Source: Acanthaster planci (taxonomy: Eukaryota; Echinodermata; Asteroidea; Valvatida; Acanthasteridae). Taken from it: DNA of 64,000 nt. The translations under genes and the position numbers were made by a program. Where the stretch lies: the NCBI RefSeq assembly GCF_001949145.1, contig NW_019091404.1, positions 2,253,173-2,317,172 on the forward strand. The letters run 5' to 3'. Each line of letters opens with the position of its first letter. Positions within the stretch are counted from its first letter, which is position 1. The notes beneath the pieces were generated by a model that was given only the letters and a program-made list of their open reading frames with translations, did no database searches and was not told where the DNA came from. Positions 1-12,600 of the stretch are shown here, in pieces.

Positions 1-471
1 AATGCAGTGAAGAGGACTGCACAAAAGACCCTGGGTCATTTTGTGCTGGCAATTTATTGTGTACACACTGAACCTGTGCATGTTTGATTTCCATATAGAA
101 ACTACATGCTCACCAGTGACTGTGGGCATTTGTGCACATTTGTGCTGTAAAACCAAAGGAGGGTTAATGCACACTGACACATTCCACTAAGCCAATCCTC
201 ACTGCCTAAACTAAACAGGAAAAAGAATCTCTAGACAAGAAAAAGAATCAGTTACGAGTTGAGGATGGGCTTATGTTACAGCACAAAAAAAATGCCTTTC
301 CATTAAAAGAGTGGAACTGCGAAGCATAAAAAAAGTCACATCTTTCGATCCTTGCTGAAATAAAGCTACGACCAGATAAAAACAGTCCATTACATTTTCC
401 ACCATCTTGTAAATGTGTAGAAACCTCCAGTAGAAGTAGCCCAAAACAATAAAAATGGAAGAGTTTTTTAC
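1..471 (-). other. Intron of the AFAP-family gene (partial)
   Basis: No exon was recognised. It holds the end of a TTAA/CCCTCC-type repeat (about 110-163) and is otherwise AT-rich unique-looking sequence. Confidence 0.5.
110..167 (+). repeat. Partial copy of the CCCTCC/TTAA repeat family
   Basis: The stretch from about 110, ending TGCTGTAAAACCAAAGGAGGG then TTAA at 164-167, is nearly the same as the ends of the 143-bp elements at 9215 and 9679. Only this end is recognisable; sequence to the left diverges. Confidence 0.6.
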
Positions 472-621
472 CTGGTCCCCCGGCTCATTAATCTCAAATG
501 CCTTCAGCAGGCTGGACACCATCCCCGTCTTGGAGGAGCTGGAGGCATCCTTCTTCAGGTCAGGCACCATTTCTTCGTGAAGCTTCTTGAGGAGAGGCCC
601 CAAGTCCATGATGTTGAGAGT
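472..621 (-). CDS. AFAP1: AFAP-family exon 12, end of PH2; last exon in window
   Basis: Fifty codons, phase 0 to 0, between the acceptor TTGCCTCATAG and the donor GTAAAA. The first third is the C-terminal PH2 helix. The rest (DASSSSKTG and onward to EINEPGDQ) is a polar linker. Further exons must lie left of the window. Confidence 0.7.
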
Positions 622-3600
622 CTATGAGGCAAGATATTAAAGAGAAAGTGTCAGGGACCATGCCAAGGACAGGGACGATGTTAAGGACCATGGACAATGT
701 CGAGGACAGGGCTCGAGAGACAATGCTTTTCTCTACAACAGAAATATTTTGTCTTTCATATTGCAAGTAAAATAAAATTTGGCAGTGTTGCAATTCTGTT
801 TAAAACCACCACAACATGTTTCATAAAGGGATGAAATAAAGTGTGTGGCTTAACCACTTGCTGACAGGGGACCTGGTTTTGGGTTTGTTTTCTTTATACC
901 TAATGCCGGGCTGCCCAAAACCGGACAAAAGAGCTAGGCCTCACTAATAAAAGACTGTACTTGGAACAAAAGACCAAGTTGCTGAGAATTTCCAACATTT
1001 TTTCAGTAGTCAATTTCGGGTACAGGTAGAGACTCACTTCTCCAAACTGGACACCAATTGGACATTAGGGTGCCAAGATTGGCTTCAGCAAATAGGAAGG
1101 TTTCTGGTAAGAGTGTCTACGAAGTTGGACCCACCTCTATGTGAATTAGAGTCTCACTGCCACGAACGATTCTCATGGCAGCTTTCCCTTTGGCAGCCTT
1201 GGAGTCCGGTTCTGCCATATCTGTCCCACTCAGGAGAAAATGAAAGTCCAACCTTTCCCCGTCCTCCGAATAGCACTCCAACTCGCCTTTCTGGATTACC
1301 AGATACTTTTTGCGCCACTTGGGTTCACCGTAATTGGCACTCCCCATGATGTTAATGTAGCCTGTGAGGAAAAGAACTAAACCTTTACCCAACGTCTGCG
1401 AAGATAAAATGCCAAGGACGTTGCAAGCCAGTGGCACGCTGCTGCTTATGTTTATTTCCACGCTCTTGGTTTAAAACTGACATTTTCACAACAGCGACAT
1501 ACTGACCTTTGAAAAGCCCCCTTTTAATATAAAAATGATCCCTCCCTCTTCTCAGAACAATTGCAACCAACAAGCCGAGCTCATTCAGTACAGCATCAGA
1601 AGACCTTTGGAGGTCTTATTTAGGTTGACGTCTTTGGCCTCCCCATCAGTTCTTTCAATCTCTCACCTGACAGAACTCCTTTCTTGTCGACGGCAAGCTG
1701 CGGGCTGTTATCCTTGGACTTCTTGTCCCGCTTGGTGAACAAGCCCAAGACTGAGGATGGAAGACAAAAAGAGGAAAGTCAAAGTCATCCCGAGACATCT
1801 TGATACTCCTGGGCTGAAGTTGCCCAAATCATAAGCCAGTACTGCGGTGGTGCAATGCTCAAAAGCCGGTCTTTGCCGCTTGCCAAAATGCAGGTACAGC
1901 TTAAGTTTAAGAAATGCGCATGAGCGAGGCGGCACTACGGTAATGGTGTCTCATCCGTTTAGTCTAAATATGTACATTTCTTGGTGATATCCTCCGTGTG
2001 AGAAGTCTGCCCTTGGCCCTCTTTCTCCACAAAGCCGGACGATGGGGTGAGTTCATTCTTCATAGTTGCATAGCCTTGCAGCACCTGAAAACACAGTAAT
2101 ACACCTGTCTGGTTAGTTACCTGGTTCTTCCCCTCACGGCTCTTGCCGCACAAGAAAGTCCAAGGGCTTGCTAGAAAATAACACGGGAGGGATTCAAACC
2201 CATGACCTACTACCTACTAGTGCAGTCATTCAACTCAAATGGGTTACCTATGTGGCACTTATTTGCGCATCTTTGAACCATGTGCGACATCCAATGCAAA
2301 ATGAGTTAGAATTTAACTTATCATCATAAGCATGCATACTAGAATGCCTGCTTGAATACGACAGCAATCTTAGAATTTAATCCAATCATATGTCACTTTG
2401 AAAACCTATAACCTGCTTTCCTATCGACTACAATCTCTCATGATTCAAGCAAAATCTTCTATTGTGATTTCTGTATTTCTTAGTGTTTGTATGCTGAACT
2501 TTGTGTGGTCCTTTAGCCTTGTGCTTAAAAAGAGGAACAAATTTGCACTGAACCTCAATCCACTTGTCAGCGTCCTCTTTAGTCTCGGCGCCTAAGTACT
2601 CTGTACCACGGCTGGGATGGCTGACAGTGAACACGTTCTGCTGTTTGCCTTCTTGCCCAACGAAGGTAACAGTGTAGCCGAAGAGCACAAAGTCTTGTGC
2701 CGGCTTCTTGGAGCCATAGTTCTTGTAGCAGAGTAGGTGTAGGTCCTTGGCCAGGCAGTATCGCTTGTCCCACTTAGTGATGGATTTCTTGGAGACTGTC
2801 ACCACCTTGTTGGAGATGTATAGGAGTCCTAGGTGGTCCACCTTCGGATCGCCCTCGTGCTGGCCCTTGAACAAGGCCAGTTTGTCCTCCTTCGCCATCT
2901 TGGACTTGTCACTGGACTTCTTAGCCTTGTTGGCATTGGAATCCACCCTGTTGGAGCAAAATATGGCGAGAAATTAACCAACGCAAATAACTCTTTACAA
3001 AAATTCGGGCGTACCACTCTTGTCCACACGGTCTATGCCAATCTCAACAGAATTCTTCACAATTCAAACAATTATCCAAACCCCCTAAAAAGTTCAACAA
3101 GCAATGAATGAAAATGTCCAGACAAGCATATTTATTCAATAACCAACAATGTATAGAAATCCATCAAGACAGGTGAAAATGGAAAATCACACTCAATGCC
3201 CCAAAAGGGGGCGGAGCTTATTGCACCATGTTACTATTAGCTTAATCATTACTAGACAGTTTCAAAAGATGAAAAAAGACATCAGTAATTTAAACCAAAT
3301 ATCTTGAAACAGACATTTCAGTGTCTTCTTAAATTGCAAGTCTTGAAAAAAAAAGAACTGAATGGAAAAAACACTTACTTCTGGTTCTTTTCTAGTTCAT
3401 CTTCATCGTAATCCTCATAATCGGTTCCACTGAAAAAGGTGTCGTCAAACTCATCTGGAGAAAAGAAAAAAAAAAAAACCAATGTACTGGACTGCTGCCA
3501 AGAAAGGTCTTCAACCCAGGAAATTACATTTTTGTATCAAGAGGCAACACCTCCTTTTACTGTATTTTGAGAAATTCCAAGTATCATGCCATCTTTCTGA

Positions 3601-6600
3601 AAGCTGAGCCGTCCAAAGTCAAGAAAACTTCAAAGTACTGGAAAAATAAGACTGTCTAACATGGGGGAACAAAACAAGTACTGGGTCTACCGTTTCACCG
3701 AATTCAAAGAAAACAAAGGATTTAGGATCTCTCGGTCTTTTTTACCAATGGCATCCGGTACATCTTCATAGACCTCTCCTTCATCATATTGCTGCGATGA
3801 GGAACTAGAGTTGAAAGATACGGTGGTTCCTCCACTGTCTAAGGCCTCGGTGAAGGCCTGCCTAGAAGGCAGTGGCAAGGTAGCTGACTTTCCCGTTGGC
3901 TTTATGGTGGGAGCATCCTTGGTGGTGAAGAAAATGGGAGGAACAATGTAGACGTGAACAGAGAGAAACCGGGCTATGCAGGATTGGAACATGAGACCGC
4001 TGGATAGCTGCTCCAGTGCTCCAGAGACTGGTCTTCCAAGAATAGGGACAGACATTTCTCAGAGAAGGAAAGGAAGGACAACCTTTTCACACTTGGGTCA
4101 GAGGATGGTTGTCCTGGTAAGTTCCTTTTTGTCTGCTTTGTGCCTACGTAAGTAAGCCTTCACCATAAAGCAGCATTGTAGTCCAAACCTCTTTGTGGAA
4201 AAATTTGTGAAACTGCTATCTCTCAGTGCTATCTGAGCCCATACAGTAATTCCATTATGTCCAGTGTTCTGGATTGAAATATAAAGATTTTTATAATAAA
4301 TTGGGGATTGTAAATTTTGTAGGAGAAAAAAAATCTGTCTTCTGTAATTTTTGTCTGTCTGCAGAACAGGTAGACAGTGTAGCTGGATGAGATATTACTT
4401 ACATCTGGTTCTTCATACACTTCCAGGTCATCTTGGATCTGTCTCTGTGGTGGTCGTTTAGATGTCGGTACAGCAGGTGATCGTGTAGGCTCCTCATAAG
4501 TTTCCATTCTAAAATTTAGGAAAATTGGAAGGGATTTTAAAGAGGAGAAATCTAAACCTAAGCCTCCAACAAACAAACAAGTATACTGTACAAAGCAAAA
4601 TATTTACTGAACATTCTGTAAAACTAACTATCGACAGAAAGGTTTGAAACAGGGAGAAAGCAACAGGAAATGGGCACCGGGCAAATGGCCCTGCGGTAAT
4701 AAAACTAGTTGGTAAGCTACACGTACATGCAACCTCTAAATCGGTCACCAGTGATGAGGGACAATCATGCACAAATTGGATAAACGAAGCTGGTGTTTTC
4801 TTGCATGTGCAAAATAAATGTGTACATAACTGACAAAGACGACAAGTCCACACAACTAATCCTACAAAAGGATAAAAGTCAATTTCAATTTCTTCGGCTA
4901 AGATTCGGCAGAAGTCACTTTCAGACAAACTGTTCGCCCGGAGCATTTCTGAAAACCTGTGTTAGTCTACGATTCGGCACTTGGCTTTGACAACATGTTC
5001 ATGTGCACTGGCAATCAATTTGATCTTTGAAAACAACATGAACTCCTGAACTTGCAGGGTTTAGTGATTTGCTTTCCTGACTGATGCTCAGGGGCAGATG
5101 TGAATTTAAACTGACCCATCAATCTGAGCCTGATGTAACATCCTGACCAATCAAAACTGTGATTTCGGACTGACATTTCTGTCCATTTAATGGACTGATT
5201 TCCGCTGAAAAGGGACAAGATTACTTTTCTGAAATATTGAGTTGAGATTATGTGAGGATTGAGGAAATCACAATCTACTCCAACACACAAACATGCAGGA
5301 AAACATGAGCAAAACTTCACTGGAGAGAGGATCTCTGAAATCGGAAGCTGTGTGACCAGCGCTGCCTCATTCCAATGCTGATGAGTGATTGATAGAGATG
5401 GAGAAATGAAAAAGTATATGTACATCAGTCACGAGTGAACTCTGATCTTTGGTGCAATACCTTGGAGATAATCAGTGGATTGAAATTCGATCCAAACACT
5501 TGTTCTGAATTCTTTCCTACATACATGGAGCATTTGGAACCCCAACTGTAAACTTGTGAATATTTTTATCTTTTTCTATAGTTTTCCAGTTCAGGAGACA
5601 AGAATAAATTTAGCCATTAATCAAAAACTGGTCCTGCTCTGCACCACACCAGGACTTGGACAGCTTTAACACTGGTGGCTAAAGACAATCTGAATTTTCA
5701 GACTGAAGGTCACTGATGATGGTGACTTTTCTCTGCAAAATGTTGATTTTTTTTCTTTCCGTTAATTCTGCATACTTCTTACTTTATTCACTGCCGTCAC
5801 GAGAAACCAATCTTGAAACCAAAACTCTCACAAACACAGTGAACGTCCCGACAGAACAGAAGTCAAGAAATGGCCCATCTGTTCTTTTAAGCTTTCGGCC
5901 CCATTATCATCATCTTGGGCCTGTGTATCCCATCTTAATGCCAATGGAAATGTCAGCGGTGTTTATTCCTCTATGGACGGATGCTTTGAAAGAATCAATT
6001 ACGCTCCTCACCCGTTGTTCGCATTGACGGTATCTGTACTGATGGTCTCATTGTAATAAATACCACCCTGCAGAAAAGAAAACAAATTATCGCTAGAATG
6101 TCAGCTAATTAGATTTCTCAGTTCCTTTTGCCCCTGTTCATACATATGTCGGCATAGGACTGTAAAAATGTGACATCTGTTGTTGCTGTGAAGTTAACTG
6201 TGACAAATTATCCTCATCAAGGAACCATCTTCACTTCAAGTACATTCCAACATGGTCCACTTGAGTTGGATAACGTTCTACATAAATTCTCCATTTCTGC
6301 CATTGTTGGGTGGTACATCGAGACCTGTTCTTACAGCCAACCACATTAGTAATTTTTGAAGAGGCACTTTTACGTGCCTTGACTGTGACTGACTGAACAT
6401 TTTACCTCAAAATCTTCTTAAATATTCCCAAATCCACTGCTGTTAGGGAGCCTAAGAGTAAATGATTTACCATCTGGTCAGTTTTGATGGTGATTGGGTA
6501 ATAATGCTTTCAATGTTTATAATGTCTGGGGCATTTGACCTAATGGTTTGGGTTTGTACATGTAGCTTCCGATCATAGGTTTGGGGGTTCGAATCCAGTT

Positions 6601-9600
6601 GGTGGAAGCATGTTTTGATTTGGCCTGGTCACTTTACCCCTATGTGCCTCTCTCCATCTAGGAGTGCATGGGCACCTGTGAGGGCAGACGTGGTTCCTAT
6701 ATTTTAACAGGCATTTTTTTCCCAATCGGTCGAAAAGCAGCAGGGTTAACAAGCAGGGATGTCATGCATGATTAACTCTGCATAAGTTGCTGTGTGAACA
6801 GCTATTCTGAAGGCTGCAATGCGGGGGTGGGGGGGGGGCAGAGAAGGGTGCTGAGAATGAATGAGGCCATGTGCCAGTTCCCCTCCCTCCTCGGGTTACT
6901 CTTACCTGTTGTTGTTCTGGTACATGATGGGCCTTCCTTGCCAGTTCCCGCTGTTCGGCGGCAAAATCAGTCAGACTTCCATTTAAAAGTTGAGCTGGGG
7001 AGAGGGAGAAAATGAGAAAGCAACATCCACTGCGCATCAATAGGGGCGTTTCACAATAGTGCGCCTCCAAGAGTTTCAACATACACTGCGCATCAATAGG
7101 GGCGTTTCACAATAGTGCGCCTCCAAGAGTTTGCAATGCGTTGACCAATCACAATGTGTGAAATTTGTCGACCCAATGCGCATTTGGAAAGGGTCAACAG
7201 ATTTCGCACATTGTGATTGGCTAACGCGTTACAAACTCTTGGAGGCGCTCTATTGTGAATCGCCCGTATTGATGTAAAGGTTTGAATGGTACACTTCAGT
7301 TTCCCTGCTCTTCTTCTCAGTATCTAACATTTGAAACCATGGCAACTGAATCCGAGGCCATTTTCAAAGTCTCGGAAACACCTGTTGGAACAACAACAGA
7401 AAATGCACCAATCTTTGGCCTTAACTTACACAAAGATAATGTAATGCAGCTGTACATGATATAGACAACGGAGCTGGATAATCCCAGACTTAATACAGGA
7501 AACTGAATCCCAATGTTTCAAAATTCCCTTCAAAATTCTCTGCTGTTCTTTACCCAAATCTTGAGCCTCTTCCTTTTTGAGGATGGGGAGAGGGGGCCAG
7601 TGGGAAGAACTTGAACTCACCTTTAGGAGGATCCGGTGGGCTAGACTTTGGAATGGTGCAATGTTGCTCAATGTAGTCTTGAATATTCTGGTTGTACTTG
7701 TCCACCTGAGCCTCCAAGGCACTGGTCAGCTTGCAAGTGGTCAGATCACTCAAGAACTGCTGGAAGCCAGGCAACAGCTGCTCCAAAGCTGCAAAACAAA
7801 GAAAAATTGAACAAAATATGCGGATATACAACGTACATGTATACTGGTGGGTAATTCAAGGGGCCAATTTCATAGAGCTGCTTAAGCACAAAATTTGCTT
7901 AAGCATGAAAAAACCTTGCTTGACAAATCATGTTACCAGCCAAAACCCCAGGTGATGTACTGGTATATTGTTTTGGAACGGTATTCACCTGTCGTTTGGT
8001 TAGCATGACAATAACGCAGCTTTTGAGCTGGTAACCTTTGTGTTTTAAGCAAGGTTTTTTGCGCTTAAGCAAATTTTGCACTTAAGCAGCTCTATATTAG
8101 GCGTCCAAAAGTGTGACATTTTCGTGTCCCTGTTACATCTGACCTTTGCTATTTGACATGAAAATATCACCGGAATTGATTTCAAACTATTACTATTTGT
8201 TTGACAGGTAATTTGCATAAATTCATCACTCTTGGAAATTAGAAGATGTGTTCTGAACTTACAAAATTATACGTCAGATTTGACAGGGGCACGAAAAAAA
8301 ATGGACCCCTGATTTCTGGAATTACCCTGGTAAGAACCAAAAGAATTATAGGCATGAAAAGGCACAAATTTAATCTCCAAGCAAGAGTGACCTGTAATAA
8401 ATTGTTTCTAAAGTGGAAATGCCTGACACATTGATCTTATAAGCAGAATCTTCTGAAGACAAAGATCACCAAATCTTTCTTAATTAATGGCAAAGAATTT
8501 ATGAGTTCTTCACCTGCACGTACAAGTAAGGCTGGACCAGCAGCCGCTTCCATCTTTTCCAAAATATGAAGCAACAAAAGACTGGCATTAATTGAGGCTT
8601 TCGAAATAGACAGCACACATTCAATGTTAACAAACCCTCTAAATCTTTCACTCATCAAAACGCTTCACTTTTTCACCCTTTATACAGATTTTAAACGCCC
8701 ATATGAAAAATCCAGTAACATACAACATGTACATGCACACTTCGCACAGCTCTTTTGGGGAAATTCCAGGTGAAAGTAACCATTCATAGCCACTCTCGAT
8801 ACAAGTTTTTTTTTTGTTGTGCTGCACAAACAAACTTGAACTTTTTCATATCCTGGATTTGGCATTGTTCCTGTGGTATACATTTCACATGTGTACTAAA
8901 TCTTACCCAGATGGCTTTCAAATGCCAAAAGGCTTTGAATTCATGTGACACTTTTGTTGGGAAGAAGGAAGTGGCCCCCCAAAAAATTGTGGATTTCAAC
9001 CTGAAAGTACTCCCACTACATGTATAGATGTTGACATCAGTAGGTAGAAGGAGAAAAGATGACCTCAGAAAACTATCAAAAAGTTTTTCCAGTCCAGGAC
9101 AAAGTTTTGAGCAGATGCTAAGCTAATATTGCTGAAAAAAAAAAGACTTGCAATCAAGTCTTCAGGTAGTCATGCTTGTCCTCCCCGGCTCTAGCAATAT
9201 CAACAAACACTGTGCCCTCCTATGCTGAAGTCACTCTTTGGGTCACTTGGTAAACACCTCAAAGAAGCACAGCTGTATTGTGTTGTGCACTGCACCAACA
9301 TGCAAGAGAGTGACCTTGGGCACTTGTGCATATTTGTGCTGTAAAACCAATGGAGGGTTTTAATTAACTTGTGGTGCAAAGGAAACAGTTTATTTGCCTT
9401 TATACTTGTAGCCCATATTCAAGTGTCAAACAAATTAAAGACACTTTGTCTTAGGCTTCACTGATTAATTTAGCCAAGAGCATGAGAAATGAATGTTATG
9501 GACATTACGTGATATAGCATGGCTTTGACCTTTGGTACATTTATGCAAGAACTCTTTGAAGTTACTTCCTTTAGCTTTTTATACAAACAATGTTGCACTA

Positions 9601-12600
9601 GGTCTGAGTACATTCTTTCCGGGCATGAATTGAAAGTTAGAAAAAAGTACCCCTGTATTGTCCAATTTTGTTAATTAACCCTCCTTTGGTTTTACAGCAC
9701 AAATGTGTACAAGTGCCCAAGGTCACTCTCTTGCATGTTGGTGCAATGCACAACACGACACAGCTGTGCTTCTTTGAGGTGTTTACCAAGTGACCCAAAG
9801 AGTGACTTCTGCATAGGAGGGTTAAAGCTGTTACGGACATTACATTTTATGTTGCAGACATTACATATATAGAAATATGTCACAGTTGGTGTGGAATTGT
9901 CCTCTTAATGTATGCCTGTGGTTCAACGTTCTGACATGACTGGTAGATGACGCACATTCACACTGACGACAAGGTTGCACTGTTTATTATAAATAAACTT
10001 GGCGGTGCAGGCAGACTAAACCTGCCCATTTCCGACTTAACTGAAATCTAAGCAAAAGCAGCTGGGAACCAGTCACTGGCAGTGTATGTACATGTACACC
10101 AGATGGCATTTGGCTGGTTACCTGTGTTGGCTGTATCTTTAGTGCTTAGCAGATTACCGTGCTATTAGCAGCTGCACATGTACACTGTATATATGGGGAA
10201 ATTGGACCAAGGTTTTAGCTGATGTCCAAAAATAGTCACAATGTCCTAATCACGTGATTGGAAACAGATCACGTACATGTACATGTAATGTGCTGGTGTT
10301 TAAACTTTTGCTCTGCCGATATCAGTACTCACAATCCATCAGAGATACACCTTTGTAAATGTACATGTATCACTAACAAAGGGGATTTATAGAGGCAATA
10401 ATATGAAGGAAGGTTTAAAAATGAACCTCAATCCAACTCAATGCTCTAGACATCTCCAGGCAAAGTCTTACAGACAAGTGCAGTCTCCTGAAGACTTGTT
10501 GGGAGGCACCTGGCAAAATCTTACAGACAAGTACAGTCTGCTGAAGACTTGTTGGAAGGCACCAAGCAAAGTCTTACAGACAAGTGCTGTCTGAAGAAGA
10601 CTTGTTGGAAGGCACCTGACAAAGTCTTACAGACAAGTGCAGTCTCCTGAAGACTTGTTGGAAGGCACCAGGCAAAGTCTTACAGACAAGTGCTGTCTGA
10701 AGAAGACTTGTTGGAAGGCACCAGGCAAAGCCTTACAGACAAGTGCAGTCTCCTGAAGACTTGTTGGAAGGCACAATTAAAATGAAACTTTGAGAAGATG
10801 GCTTGTGGGAATTCCAGCTTTCTTATACATGTACACATGTGAAGAATCTTGGTTTTATAATAAAATGTACATGAACATGTGGGTACTAAGGAGTTTAAAC
10901 AACCAATACTGAAACCAGTTCCTAACCATACGAAACTGCTATAGTATACCAATGACTGTAAACAAACAATATATCACATGCATCAACCACCTGATAATAC
11001 ATGCGTACATGTGCATACATACAGTACTGGGTACAGAGAGAAAAACTGTGCACTTTGACAAGGTACAAAAGCTGTTGAAGGTACATGTACAATGCACCTT
11101 GTAATTAATTGGTCCCTGGTTTCTGACAAACTGCTAGGGAGCTTTGTAGAACTGGTCCCCGCTGGATAAAACTACCAGTATCAAGAATTGTATGGAAAAC
11201 AGCCAAAGGCAGTAGGCACTCACCGGCAGGCTATCTGCCGGAAGTTTAAAAAAAAAAAAAAGTCACTACTGTCGCTGAACAAGCTTTCAATTGGAAAAAT
11301 ACTTGGAAAAGTACTTCCTGCAAAAATTGTCCACTTTTTTTTCAATTTATTTCAATACGATAAGGTGCTTTTTTGTAACCAACAATTTGCATTATTTTGT
11401 TTCTTTTTAGATCTTAAATTTCAGGTACATGTATGTGCACTCTGCCGGAAGTTAAAAACTGAAAAATATCCATACTATGTGTACTACTATACAAGTTTTC
11501 AATTAGAACGTACATGGAAAAGTACTTTCTGCAAGGATTGTTCATATTTTGTTCACTTTACTTTAACACATGTACATCAGATAAAAGTGCATTTTTTGAG
11601 CCAGCACTTGGCACTGTTGAAATTTCAGTTCTGTTCTTTTTGATATCTAAATTTCGGGTACATGTACGGTACCTATTGCCTACTAGTACACTTAAGCATC
11701 TTTGCTACGAAGGAAGTTCGGGCATTTTTCTTGCATGAAAAGAACTGAAGAATCAGCAAAGTGTACACAGATCTATGCACATGAGACCAGTTTGAAGTGC
11801 TTGTACATGTGCCAATATACATGTATTTGCTTTCTTGATGTTGTACATCGTGTATGCACACAACCGTACTCACACCAAATTGATGGCATGGGGCCATTTT
11901 ATATACCGGGGTACAGGTACATCTACATGTAGGCCTACGAATACCAATATTCTAGCAATTACACACATACAGTGTTTATCAGTTTTATTTAAGTACATGC
12001 ACAGTGTATTGAAGAGAACATTAAAATGACACTGACAAAGGCACGTCTTGTAATAACATCTTCATCCCATTTACAATATTTTTGAAGCACAAATCGTGTA
12101 TTGAAGAGATTTTTAAAAATTGTACAGAAGTGAAAAAGGAACATCCTATAGCATCGTCATTGTTCATCCAAAATGAAAAGAAGGTGTCCCATCATTCTTT
12201 GAGGATACATGCATATGTGTTTGTACATTCGGGCTGATCACAATGTGCACTTGCTACGGTAGCATGCGTCACACGTGGAACACGTTTTTGTAACGAGGTC
12301 ACCCAACGCCAATAGACCTGAAACAGAAGACCACATATTGACCGGTGCGCCAGCATACATACAACCACAATCTAAATAATTCAGTGTTTGGAATACCGGT
12401 GTGGTTAAGCTGCAATTAGACCTAAACAAGAAAAACATGGGCATGACGAAGATAATGAAAACTTGATGGATTGGAATGGTTAGAATGCATGCAATAATGC
12501 CAAACAAAATGAGAGATAAACATGGAGATCTTTTAAGTTACAAAATGAATACATGCAGCCTATGTATTACTTTTAGGAAACAATAATACAGTAAATTAAC

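Noticed and set aside
10455-10774. CRISPR-like array
   Set aside because: The units are contiguous with no unique spacers, and the setting is an animal intron. It is a plain tandem repeat.
11188-11643. 151-codon open frame, plus strand
   Set aside because: It spans a diverged tandem duplication of AT-rich sequence, has no recognisable motif and lies inside the AFAP-family intron. Openness comes from low stop density, not from coding.
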